Below, in pieces: positions 32,912-53,570 of a stretch of DNA of 64,000 nucleotides. This DNA comes from Onthophagus taurus (lineage: Eukaryota; Arthropoda; Insecta; Coleoptera; Scarabaeidae), in the NCBI RefSeq assembly GCF_036711975.1, contig NC_091976.1, forward strand, positions 33,108,001-33,172,000, given 5' to 3'. How positions within the stretch are numbered: position 1 is the first letter of the stretch; each line of letters begins with the position of its first letter. Under the pieces are notes generated by a model. That model did no database searches. It was not told the origin of the DNA and saw nothing but the letters and a program-made list of their open reading frames with translations. A program made the translations under genes and the position numbers.

Positions 32912-35900
32912 ATGTTTCGTTCATCTCAACATTTTTTTAAGAGGCACAAGAAATTAAACGTTAAAAGAATAGATGCGAAAAATTTGGCAACGGAAGTTAA
33001 TGTTCCTCAACAAGCAGATGTCGTTATTATTGGTAAATTTATTTTGCAACTAAATTATTTATGCATTTAACTTTGACCCTAATCCTTATTAAGAACATAA
33101 TTCATTTAAACCATTTAATTAACTTCTAGGTGGTGGAAGTATTGGATGTAGCACATTATATCAATTATGTAAAAAAGGTGTAAGGGCTGTTTTATTAGAA
33201 CAAGGGAAAGTAACTTGCGGAACGACATGGCACACGGCCGGTTTGTTTTGGAGATTACGCCCAAACGATGTTGAAATTCAATTATTAGAGAAAACGAGGC
33301 AACTCTTAACGAATTTGGAGAAAGAAACGGGAGTCGATCCGGGGTTTATAAACAATGGTGGATTATTTATCGCTCGGACTGCGGTAAGAATCTTTGCACT
33401 TTGACCCATTATTTTCGAGATCTTTCAAATCGAACAGTTCGTTTCTAAAATAACATGTAAAAACAGCCAAATAGTTCGAATTTGAATGTTATGTAATCGT
33501 AGTAAGATAATGAATTAATAATAAATTTGTGATTTATAACGAAAAAATTTGGTTCGATGATTTCATTTTTATTTCTTCATTTTTATTACCAATTAGAATC
33601 GCATTTTTAAATATCATAATTGGGTGTTTTTTTAAATATTTCAACAAATATCTCGTTGATTTGATTTGAAACACTATGATTTTTTGGGATGCTCGATTTG
33701 CTCTAAACTTGGTGATGTAAAGATAACTTTAGGAATGGAATTAGAACCAATCTTAAGATACTCCATGTAAATTTACATCGCAGCAGAACAGCACTCGATT
33801 TTGTCTTGCAAATTACAACTCGAAATGAGCAATCTTGTTATTATCGCTTATAGCTTGCAGACAACCTTGATCGTATTGCTGATAAATTGATTGTATTGAA
33901 CCAATCTAGCTTAATCCATAACTAGTTACAACCTAGCTATCTCCATTTTATAGAAGTAAAGCAAAAATTTCGGGTGGTTTAGAAATATTACATAATTCAT
34001 CACAACTCAAAAACTATAATCGGTAGAGAACCAGGAGATGCACGAAAATTGTTCGTATTGGACAAAGCTAGCATAATCCATTACTAGTTATAGCGTAACT
34101 AAATCCATTTTCTAGATACAAAGCGAGAATCGCCAAAATCTCCATTTCAGAGGATTTATATTAAATTATTCATAACTTCTCAAAAACTATAATCGGTAGA
34201 GAATTACGATATGCACGAAAATTGTTCGTATTCAACCAATCTAGCTTAATCCATAATTAGTTACAGCCTAACTATCTCCATTTTCTAGGTAGAAAGGGAA
34301 ACTTGTCAAAATCGCTATTTCGGGTGGTTTAGAAATTCATCACAACTCAAAAACTACAACCGATGGAGAACCATGGGATATACAAAAATTATTCCTATTG
34401 AACCAATCTAACTTAATCCATAATTAGTTAGAGCCTAGCTATCTCCATTTCTTAGGTATAAAGCGAAAATCATCAAACTCTTCATTTTGGGTGATTTACC
34501 TTTATTAGATAATTCATCACAACTTAGAAACTATAATCGATAGAGCACCATGACATACACCAAAATTGTTCGTATTGAACCAATCTAACTTAATCCATTA
34601 GTAGTTATAGAGCAGCTATATCCATTTTCCAGATTCAAAGCGAAATTCGCCAAAATCCCCATTGTCGAGGGTTTATATTAAATTATTCATCAGTATTCAG
34701 AAATTGTAATCGATAGAGAATCATGAAATGTATGAAAATTGTTCGTAGTGAACCAATATAGTCTAATCCATAATTAGTTACAGCCTAGCTATCTCCATTC
34801 TCAAGGTATAAAGCAAAAATCGCCAGACTCTCAATTTCGGGTGATTTACCTATATTGGATAATTCATCACACCTCAGAAACTATAATCGATAGAGAACCA
34901 TGAGATACACAAAAATTGTTCGTATTGAACCAATCTAGCTTAATCCATAATTAGTTACAACCTAGCTATCTCCATTGTCTAGGTATAAAGCGAAACTTGT
35001 CAAAATCGCTATTTCGGGTGGTTTAGAAATTCATCACAACTCAAAAACTACAATCGATGGAGAACCATGAGATGTACGAAAATTATTGCTATTCAACCAA
35101 TCTAGCTTAATCCATAATTAGTTAGAGCCTAGCTATCTCCATTCCTTAGGTATAAAGCAAAAATCGTCAAACTCTCCATTTATGGGGTGATTTACCTATA
35201 TTAGATAATTCATCACAACTTAGAAACTATAATCGATAGAGCACCATGACATACACCAAAATTGTTCGTATTGAACCAATCTAACTTAATGCATTAGTAG
35301 TTATAGAGCAGCTATATCTATTTTCCAGATACAAAGCGAAATTCGCCAAAATCCCCATTGTCGAGGGTTTATATTAAATTATTCATCAGTATTCAGAAAT
35401 TGTAATCGATAGAGAATCATGAAATGTATGAAAATTATTCGTAATGAACCAATATAGTCTAATCCATAATTAGTTACAGCCTAGCTATCTCCATTCTCAA
35501 GGTATAAAGCAAAAATCGTCAGACTCTCAATTTCGGGTGATTTACCTATATTAGATAATTCATCACACCTCAGAAACTATAATCGATAGAGAACCATGAG
35601 ATACACAAAAATTGTTCGTATTGAACCAATCTAGCTTAATCCATAATTAGTTACAACCTAGCTATCTCCATTGTCTAGGTATAAAGCGAAACTTGTCAAA
35701 ATCGCTATTTCGGGTGGTTTAGAAATTCATCACAACTCAAAAACTACAACCGAAGGAGAACCATGAGATGTACGAAAATTATTGCTATTCAACCAATCTA
35801 GCTTAATCCATAATTAGTTACAGCCTAGCTATCTCCATTCTCTAGGTATAAAGCGAAAATCGTCAAACTCACCATGTCGGGGGATTTACCTATATTGGAT

Positions 35901-38624
35901 AATTCACCACACCTCAAAAACTATAATCGACAGAGAACCATGAGATACACAAAAATTATTCGTATTGAACCAATCTAGCTTAATCCATAATTAGTTGCAG
36001 CCTAACTATCTCCATTTTCTAGATATAAAGTGAAAAACGTCAAAATCACCATTTCGGGTGATTTATGTTAGATAATTAATCACAACTCAAAAACTATAAT
36101 CAATAAAAAACCATGAGTTCCATAAAAATTGTTTATATTGAACCAAGGTACCATAATCCATAACTAATTACAACCTAGCTACCTCAATTTTCTAGGATTA
36201 GAGAAAAAATAACCAAAATCTCCATTTCTGATCAAATTAATTAACATTTTTTTGTAATTGTTTTAGGAAAGAGTACAAGAATACCAACGTCTCCACACAA
36301 TCGGTCATTTCTTCGGAATTGATAGCAACATGTTATCACCATCCGAAGCCGTCCGAATAGCACCCGTTTTAAACCCAAACAATTTTACCGCCGCCTTACA
36401 CAGTCCAGGTGATGGTTGCATAGACCCAACGATGCTTTGTTCTGCTCTTGTCAAAGGAGCAACAAGCAAAGGAGGAAAAGTGTTCGAAAATTGTCCAGTA
36501 ACGAACATTCTAACCGATCCAAGTTCGGGAATAACAAAAATAACCGGAGTTGAAACACCGCACGGAGTTATTAACACTAAATGTGTTATTAACGCATCGG
36601 GAGCTTGGGCTAGAAATATATCACACATGGTTAGTTTAGATATACCGTTGTCTCCGATGAAACATGCGTACGTTGTAACCGAAAGCATCCCGGAAGTGAA
36701 GAATATGCCGAACGTTCGCGATCACGATTATTCGGTGTATTTCCGAATTCAAGGTGACACAATTTGTATCGGCGGTTACGAATCGAATCCAGAATTATTA
36801 AAAGACGTCGCCAATAACTTTCAATTCGGATTGTACGAACTCGATCAAAGCATTTTCGGCGTTCACATTGAAAACGCAACGAAACTTTGCCCATCATTAG
36901 AAAAAGCCGGGATTAAATCAAATGTTTGCGGCCCAGAAGCTTTCACACCAGATCATAAACCTTTAATGGGCGAAGATCCAAGAATGGTCGGATTGTTCCA
37001 TTGTTGTGGATTTAATTCCGCCGGGATGATGTTAACGGGTGGTTGTGGTGAAGAAATGGCAACTTGGGTTATTAAAGGTCGCCCGGAACTCCCAATGTTT
37101 GCTTATGATATTCGACGGTTTACCCCTCAAATGAGAAGTTCTAGATCTTGGGTTACCGAGACTAGCCATGAGAGTTATGTTAAGAATTATAGCGTTGTTT
37201 ATCCGCACGATCAATTTTTATCAGGGAGAAATTTCAAAATTGGTCCGTTCCACGAAAATTTAGTCGCTCATGGAGCCGTTATGGAACAAGCTCAAGGTTG
37301 GGAAAGACCTGGTTATTACGTTAAAGATAGAACAGCCCCGGTTCGTGGGTACGATTGGTATGGGCATTACGACCATCTTATCAACGACGATCAACGATAC
37401 GTTCACGAATTAGAAGTCGATTACACATTTGGGTTTTCTAAGAATCACGATTTGGTAAACATTTTAATTTTTATTATTGCAATTAATTAATTTAAATCGT
37501 TTTAGATTGGAGAAGAAGCTTTGGCATGCAGAAACAACGCAGTCCTCTTCGATTTATCTTATTTTGCCAAACTTTATTTAACAGGACCTGATTCCCAAAA
37601 AGCAGCGGATTGGCTTTTCACTGCTAACACGGATAAAGAAGCCGATAAAATAATTTATACCTGCGCGTTAAATCATCGGGGAGGTGTAGAAGCTGATTTA
37701 ACGGTTATGCCGTTAAAAGAGGGAATTGGAAGATTGGTTGGACCAATTTTAAAAGGTCGGGGTTATTACATCGTTGCTGGAGGAGCCTCAGGTTATCACA
37801 CAACATGTCATCTCCGCAATGAAATCGAAAAGAAAGGCTTCCGGGCTGTTATTTCCGATGTAACCGAGCGTTTAGGAATATTATCGTTGCAAGGACCTAA
37901 AAGTGGTGAAATCCTCCAATCAATCACTGAAACTCCCATAACTGATGATCGTTTCCCCTTGGGGATGTCTCATTTAATCACGATAAACGGCCATACTTGT
38001 CGTGCGATGAGAATTAGTTTCGTTGGCGAATTAGGATATGAATTGCACATCCCCGTCGCTTCTTGTATCCCGATTTATAACAAACTCACGGAAGCTGGGG
38101 CAAGTTTCGATATGAGACACGCTGGATACAGAGCTCTTTATTCTTTAAGTTGCGAGAAAGGGTATCATTTATGGAACCACGATTTAAGATCTGATGATAA
38201 CCCGGTCGAAGCAAACTTAGGGTTTGTTTGTAGAAAAGAAGGTTCTTATATCGGAAAAGATAAAGTTGATAAAATGAAAACAGAAGGAATCAAAAAAAGA
38301 AGAGTTTTCTTTACAATCCCCGATAAACGAGTTGCAGTTTATGGATTAGAAACGATCTGGAGGGATGATGTCATTGTTGGATTTTTAAGAAGGGGCGAAT
38401 TTGGGTATCATTTAGATTGTAGTATTGGTATGGGCTATATCGAACATCCCAAAGGGAAAGTTGTAGACGAAGAGTTTCTTAAGAAGGGAAATTACGAAAT
38501 CGAAGTTATGGGGCAAAGATATCCGGCTATTTTACACGTTAGGAGTCCGTTCGATCCGAAGAACCAAAGGATGTTAGGGCATTACGAACACCATTTCCAG
38601 GAACAAACCCATTTCGAAGACTGA
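32912..38624 (+). CDS. Sardh: Sarcosine dehydrogenase, mitochondrial
   Basis: Coding exons: 32912-33032, 33130-33383, 36267-37454, 37506-38624, in consistent phase, for about 893 residues (human SARDH about 918). The enzyme oxidatively demethylates sarcosine to glycine in the mitochondrial matrix, using covalent FAD and passing the one-carbon unit to tetrahydrofolate. The basic, hydroxylated N-terminus [16 protein letters not shown] fits a mitochondrial presequence. ADVVIIGGGSIG (residues about 34-45) is the dinucleotide-binding motif. TTWHTAG carries the histidine that binds the flavin. [11 protein letters not shown] and GFNSAGMM follow in the oxidase domain. The second half (from about residue 520) is the folate-binding aminomethyltransferase-like domain, with [12 protein letters not shown] and [12 protein letters not shown]. 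The start at 32912 is the first ATG in the exon. The enzyme looks intact; only intron 2 is unusual. AATAAA at 38,711. Confidence 0.93.
33384..36266. repeat. Satellite-filled intron 2 of Sardh, about 170-bp monomers
   Basis: From about 33,880 to 36,200 a unit of roughly 165-178 bp repeats about 14 times. Each unit has aatccataattagttac then agcctagctatctcc, followed by a tctaggtataaagcg stretch and cataactcaaaaactataatcga. A higher-order period is also present. The segment acttgtcaaaatcgctattt recurs near 34,301, 34,995 and 35,691, about 695 bp apart, so sets of four monomers have been copied together. The flanks, 33,384-33,880 and the last about 60 bp, are not repeated. Confidence 0.9.
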
Positions 38625-40366
38625 TTGAGATTTTTTTTTAATCAACGTAATTTAATTTGTTAATCGAAAAAATTAAAAGAATTTTGTAAATAAGTTGTTA
38701 AAATTTAATTAATAAAGTTTCAATTATAATTTATATTTTTTATAAATGTCAAATTGATGTTAAGTTGGCAATGTTAATTTTGTTGTGTCATGTTTTGGAA
38801 TTAATTTGTACTTTAAATTTTCGTAAATCAAAAAGAAAAAAATTGTTTTTTTAATTTTTATAAACATTTTATGTAGATATTTTAGAAAAAAATTAAAATA
38901 TTAATTAATCTTTAAACACGTGTTTATAGTCGCGGTGAATTTGTCCGAAGTTGCCGAAAGATGGCGCTAATTAGACGTTATTAAATTTATTGTTTAAATA
39001 TTATTTACTTTTTTGTATTAAATTTATATAATTTAACTCATTTTCACTTCTATTATTATTAATGTATCATATTGAACTATAAATTGCGTCTATCAACACG
39101 GCTAAACCAGAACATTTCTAGGTTTAGTGATCGAGTTTTAGTTCAATAACAATATACAATAATTTAACAACAAAAGCTAGAAAGATTCAGGTTTAGCCTA
39201 TTTTATATACACAACATTTCTTAAATATTAATATTTATTTATTGAATTAATTTAATTATTGTAATTTGAAACAGCTACCTATCAAAAGAGGGCGCTAGTG
39301 AGAAATTAGAAATTTAATTTATAAAAAAGTAAGGTTAAAATAATATAATGCAAAAAGGCTTAGAATACCTACTCCAAGTAATAATATCCCTATATGTATG
39401 TATGTGTAATTATTACGCACGCACTTAGGCCCCAGTGGGCCCCTCAATATCCCTATATATTGCCAGCTATACCTTCAGCTAGGCGTTCAAACGCCGATCC
39501 CAAAGCATACAGATGGAGAAGGTAATCGATCAATACCTTAGGAATGGAGCGCTGGTCACTAATCCACTAAACATGATTATTAGAAAGCAAAATCAACAAT
39601 TACTGCTCTCCATGCTTTAATAAACGAGATATGTGCCCCTATGTGCTTTTATAGACATAAAGGGTGGTTTTCATAACATCTTCTGTCGACGACCAAATGG
39701 TGTATAGCAATGCTGAAAAGTCCGCAGATCACAGTCAGCCTGGGAGGTGAGTAGTTGACTATTAAAGCACTTAGAGGATGTCTAGAAAAGGGGAGTGCTT
39801 TCACCTCTTCTATGGTAAAAAATGGATTCATGGTAATGCTGATGACCTGGTGATCACAATTCAAGGTAAATATGACACAATCATAACCCAACTTATGCAG
39901 AAAGCTCTCCTACTTGCTAGCACTTGGTGCAGAAGCAATGGGCTTAGCAATAATACAAACAAAATCGAAATAGTCCCTTTTCAAAGGCTGCTCTTGAAGC
40001 CCTACTCTGTCTCAAATCACTTCATTTATACATACAAAAAGAGGCTGTATCATTGAAAACATGCTCTTCACTTAAGTTGATGCAGGGTCAGCTCAGAGGA
40101 CACCTCGAAATCCTCAATGACCCATGTCTAAACCAGTTGACTGAAATTAAAACGGACCTTATACCTGGCAGCAATAATAATTATGTTAAAATAATATAAA
40201 CTACATTTTATATAAAATAACATTTATTTACTTTTATAAAAAAATAAGACTTAATTACACTTAGTCAAGTAACTTATTATAAATCAATAAACAAATATCT
40301 TAAACTCTCAATAAGTATTACAAAAATGAAACAGAATCTCGATCTTAAGATAAATGAACTATTCGT
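38625..40366. other. Intergenic region between Sardh and the Piwi gene
   Basis: The first part is the Sardh 3' UTR and AT-rich DNA. Two words fitting the insect CTCF-like core occur: agatggcgcta at about 38,959 and agagggcgctag at about 39,286. From about 39.4 kb a LINE remnant follows. The two genes are convergent. Confidence 0.5.
39400..40160 (+). pseudogene. Non-LTR retrotransposon fragment (reverse transcriptase)
   Basis: On the plus strand near 39,830-40,010 the text HGNADDLVITIQGKYDTIIT is read, then LASTWCRSNGLSNNTNKIEIVPF. This is the catalytic block (normally YADD, NADD here) and the following segment of a Jockey/R1-like reverse transcriptase. Upstream text is in several frames with stops, so the element is dead and truncated. 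A second copy from the same family lies at 63.76-64.0 kb. Confidence 0.65.
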
Positions 40367-47027
<6,661 letters not shown>

Positions 47028-47682
47028 TGCTACAATATTAACCATGATTATATTAAATTAAATGCAAAATAAGCAAAATTTTTTAGGTTATAAAAAATAA
47101 CCTTAATTTAAAAAAAAAAACAAATGAATAACTTACCTTACGACTACTTTGATCAAACGCGTTCAGACTTGTTCTTTAAAATAAGCTTTATATGAAATGA
47201 AACGAAAAAATGCTTGAATAAAAAGTGGTCTAAACGAACAACTACCACAACAACGAAGAAAATTAGAAATAGAATGAATAGAATAGAGGATTTTACCTGA
47301 AATTTGAACTTCCTTTGTTATCGTTTATATCGCGCAATAGATGGTGCTGATTAATAAACGCAATTCGATCTAATCTCAATAAAATTAATTTATGAGATTC
47401 TTACAGGGGAATTTTAAAATAAATTATGCAAATTCTTCTAAATTTATTTATGTAATTATAGTATTACAGAATAATAAAGTTTCGAACCAAAAAGAAATGC
47501 GAATTCGATATTTCTTAATACAGGAAACTGTTATTTAGGCGTTTATAAAACAATTTAAAGATGGCGATATAATTTACCATAAAAATTCTTTATTAACTAA
47601 ATACCACTAATGAAATCAATTTTATTTCACTAAAATTATAAAATATTAAACAATAAAAAATACCAACAAAAAATAAATATTT
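47028..47682. promoter_or_regulatory. 5' UTR and promoter of the Piwi gene; 3' flank of Vma21
   Basis: On the minus strand a GTAAGT donor at about 47,135 and a GTAAAA donor at about 47,297 would end alternative non-coding first exons that join the acceptor just before the Piwi ATG. Two GATGG words similar to the CTCF-like core (agatggtgctg at about 47,340 and agatggcgata at about 47,561) flank this region. No other gene is seen. Confidence 0.5.
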
Positions 47683-48004
47683 TTAATCCATTTTATCATC
47701 TTTATCAGGTTTGGTTTTGCCTTGATCGGAATACGCCTTATAAATATAAAGACCTAAAGCAATATGAAGCACGACAACCGCAATAACCGCAGACCAAACG
47801 TTTGAAGTAACATTAGAAGTCCCCAAAACCCCTAAAAACAAATTGAATTATAATCACGTGATTTATACCGCACAATCAAAGTTTATACTCACCATCAAAA
47901 AAGAATACTTTTGCTAAGAAAAAGGAGGAAATCGGCGCTAATAATATAAAAATCGAGTAATAAAACACCGTTTTAAACACGTTAAACATCGTCGGTTCTA
48001 CCAT
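47683..48004 (-). CDS. Vma21: VMA21, V-ATPase assembly membrane protein
   Basis: The exons are 48004-47893 and 47831-47683 with a 61-bp intron, giving a protein of about 86 residues. Two membrane spans are visible: VFYYSIFILLAPISSFFLAK (about residues 13-32) and VWSAVIAVIAVVVLHIALGL-type sequence (about 47-68). The tail is short and charged, ending TKPDKDDKMD. The size, the two-helix layout and the FF-F-D-G connection match VMA21, an ER protein that helps assemble the V0 sector of the vacuolar proton pump. The start codon lies 215 bp from the divergent CHMP2A start. Confidence 0.85.
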
Positions 48005-48219
48005 TTTTTTAAAAATCACTAAGTAGAACACGAAATGAAGGAAACTTATAGGTTATGTATACAATTCTAGTGGTAAATTCTAGTAACATTTAGTTATTTT
48101 AAGTTGTTTGACATTGACATATTTTGATCTGACTAATGTCAACTGTGAATCATTCCTGTTTTTAACTCAACTCAACTTCTCGTTCTTTCTTACTTAAAAA
48201 AATTTAAGTTTCAGCAAAA
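48005..48219. promoter_or_regulatory. Divergent promoter between Vma21 and CHMP2A
   Basis: Only 215 bp separate the two start codons, so both 5' UTRs and core promoters must fit here. No TATA box is seen. Both genes serve endolysosomal compartments, so co-expression is plausible but not shown. Confidence 0.6.
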
Positions 48220-48900
48220 ATGGAGTGGTTATTTGGTAAAAAATTAACTCCCGAAGAAATGTTACGCAAAAATCAGCGGGCGCTGAACAAAGCGATGCGC
48301 GATTTGGACCGAGAAAAAATGAAAATGGAACAGCAGGAGAAAAAGATAATAGCCGATATTAAAAAAATGGCTAAAGAGGGTCAAATGGACGCTGTAAAAA
48401 TCATGGCAAAAGATCTCGTTCGTACTAGACGTTCGGTGAAGAAATTTATGCTAATGAAGGCCAACATCCAAGCTGTTTCGCTTAAAATTCAAACTTTACG
48501 CTCGCAAAATGCGATGGCTCAAGCGATGAAAGGTGTTACAAAAGCGATGCAAACTATGAATAGGCAATTAAATTTACCGCAAATTCAAAGGATATTACAA
48601 GAGTTTGAGAAACAAAGTGAAATTATGGATATGAAAGAAGAAATTATGAATGATGCTATGGATGATGCAATGGCCGATGATGCAGATGAAGAAGAAACTG
48701 ACGCGATTGTTACTCAAGTTTTAGATGAATTAGGACTTCAATTAGGCGATCAATTATCAGGGTTACCTCAAACTTCAGGAAGCTTACCAGGAGCTGCGGC
48801 TAAACAACCAGCTGCTGTAGCTGCCGGAGCTGGAAATGGAGGACTTTCAGATGCTGATGCAGATTTACAAGCACGATTAGATAATTTGAGAAGGGAATAA
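48220..48900 (+). CDS. Vps2: CHMP2A / Vps2, ESCRT-III subunit
   Basis: A single-exon frame of 226 residues starting MEWLFGKKLTPEEMLRKNQ, the conserved N-terminus of CHMP2A (human 222 residues). It is basic in the first half and acidic in the second, as in all ESCRT-III proteins. The core helices run to about residue 150. The acidic hinge (DDAMADDADEEETD) follows. The C-terminus DADLQARLDNLRRE is the MIM1 motif that binds the Vps4 MIT domain. A Pro/Ala/Gly-rich linker at about 180-205 is the only variable part. It acts in membrane scission at endosomes, in cytokinesis and in nuclear envelope sealing. No intron interrupts the coding region. Confidence 0.96.
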   Translation: MEWLFGKKLTPEEMLRKNQRALNKAMRDLDREKMKMEQQEKKIIADIKKMAKEGQMDAVKIMAKDLVRTRRSVKKFMLMKANIQAVSLKIQTLRSQNAMAQAMKGVTKAMQTMNRQLNLPQIQRILQEFEKQSEIMDMKEEIMNDAMDDAMADDADEEETDAIVTQVLDELGLQLGDQLSGLPQTSGSLPGAAAKQPAAVAAGAGNGGLSDADADLQARLDNLRRE

Positions 48901-49599
48901 AAGAGTTTAAAATTTTCGCACTGATTAAAACAAGAATTGTAATTTTTGTTTATAATATTAAGCTTTTTGATGAATATATCTTATTATTTTTTATAATAAT
49001 GTTAGTGAAAACACACGTATTATGTAATTTGTTAATGCTAATAATGTAAATATGAATTAATTAGCGATTATAAATATATTTGAAAGGTAATTTTTGTTTA
49101 CTTTTGATGCAACCTGTATACTCGAAAATATTTTAGGTTATGTTTACGTTACCTCGACGTCAAATCAAAAAATAATTTGAAATAAAGTTTAAATTTAGCG
49201 TGAATCCTTAAATCGTCCAAATCTATTAATAACATTTTTTTTATATGTTTTTTTATACGTATGGCTTAAAAGTGGTTTAAAATTGTAGTGTTGTATTTTT
49301 GCAAGGTTATGTTAAAACGTCAAACTTGACAAATCGTCATCAAATTGTAAAGAAAAATCGAAATATTTTCGTTAATTTCCTTTTAAAGTGTAAATGAAGT
49401 GGAAAACTAATAATAAATTGTGTAAAATTCTTAGGGATTTATACAATTTATAACAACGTGCGTCATTTCCGAGTTGTGTGGGCCACTTAACTGGTACTCA
49501 TTCAATTTGGGAAGAAAAATCTTGTCTATTTAACTTTTTAAAAACATTATTTATAAGCTATAAAGTGTTATCTATATATAGAGACGCACAGAAGATAAG
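48901..49599. other. Spacer between CHMP2A and Tdrd3
   Basis: AT-rich spacer holding the CHMP2A 3' UTR and the Tdrd3 promoter and 5' UTR. A ctatatata word lies at about 49,571, about 30 bp upstream of the Tdrd3 ATG, so it is more likely part of the 5' UTR than a TATA box. No gene or repeat is recognised. Confidence 0.45.
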
Positions 49600-52170
<2,571 letters not shown>

Positions 52171-52984
52171 TCTTGTTTTAGCGCCGGTAAAAACTATTTT
52201 GCCGTTCACAAAGATTAAAAGAACCAATCGTGGTTTAACCATCCTATAAATTAAACCAGGAAATAATTCGGGTTCATAACTACTAAATTGGCCGTGTATT
52301 TGATTCAAATTCTCCAACTTAATTGGAAATCTTAAGTCGCAAGAAGCAACAATGTTTTGAACTTTAAACTTTGTAAATTTCACCTAAAAGAAAAAACGAT
52401 AAACTAAATTGTAACAATAAAAAATTAAATTTACATTAAAATTTAATTTTTGAATAATCCTGGCGAATTTTTTTGATGCTAGTAAACCGTCGTGTTCATT
52501 TCGTGCTCCCGTTACGATTATTTTCCCTGTTTTAAAAATAAGAGCGGTTGTTCTGGGGTCTCTTATTCGCATTACAACTCCATTAAACCTAGCTGGATTA
52601 TATTCAGAATTTCTTGTTCGAAAATTAATGGTCATCAAATCTAATTGGCATCCAACATCAACGGTTGAAACACAATTTCTAAATTAAAAAGTATAATTAT
52701 TTAATATCTTGTAAGTGGTGATTTAACATACTGAAGAGTTATATTAACAAATGGGTCAGATGTTGAGGCTCCCGGAATCGCCACAGTCATATTAGAGTGC
52801 GATTTCATCAACTAAAAAAGAAAAAAAGTTATGAATGAAATCGTTTTTATTTTGCGGAATTTACGTTTTGAGGGGGTAGCATTTCGGATTTAGATGTATT
52901 TGGCGCGGACCAATCTGGAGCTGGAACAGCTGGTGTTCTCGTAGCTAGGATTGTCCTTAAAATTGAATCGTTCGGTTTCTCCAT

Positions 52985-53570
52985 GTTCCAAAAATTCTTT
53001 TTACCAGGAACTGTATTAAATTATTTAATCACATTATTTTAAAGCAATTACGTTGTTACGTATTATACTCAATCACAGTTTAATTAATTACATAAATAAG
53101 ATGTATTACAAAAAGTAATGTAAGAAAGTTACACATTTTTATTCTGAATATCAAAGCGATGTGACGTTTCTTTGAGGCTAAATTCAGGTTGAATTATTGA
53201 TTTTGTTTTTAATATCTTTAATTAGTAATAAAAATAATACGAAATGTTTTATTAAATTAATTAAGATTTGATTAATAATCGGAATAATTTAAATTTAATT
53301 TTAGAAAATTATATTTTATTTAAATTAAAAAAAAATTAGGTTGGTAATAAAAGTGAAATTGACTTATTCGTTTTGACAGTTTGACGTCTAAAAGAGGTTG
53401 TTTGCTAATATTTGCGTCTAATTCTAAACTATTATATTTATGGCAAAGAGCCAAACCGTACCCGCTATTTAATTTTGGAAATAACGTATTATGTTCGCGT
53501 TTACTTAATCTAACGCATTAAAATTACGCATTCGTTAAGTAATAAAAAAAGTGAGAAAAGAAAGTTAAAA
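52985..53570. promoter_or_regulatory. Divergent promoter region between Trf and the BTB gene
   Basis: 586 bp between opposite start codons, AT-rich, with no TATA box close to either start and no repeat. The last 60 bp before the BTB ATG is probably its 5' UTR. Confidence 0.5.

Noticed and set aside
47028-47045. ATG at 47,045 as the Piwi start
   Set aside because: A TTGTAG acceptor lies between it and the next in-frame ATG (47,027), which starts MDQVSNPRGRG. A 5' UTR exon with a GTAAGT donor is present upstream.
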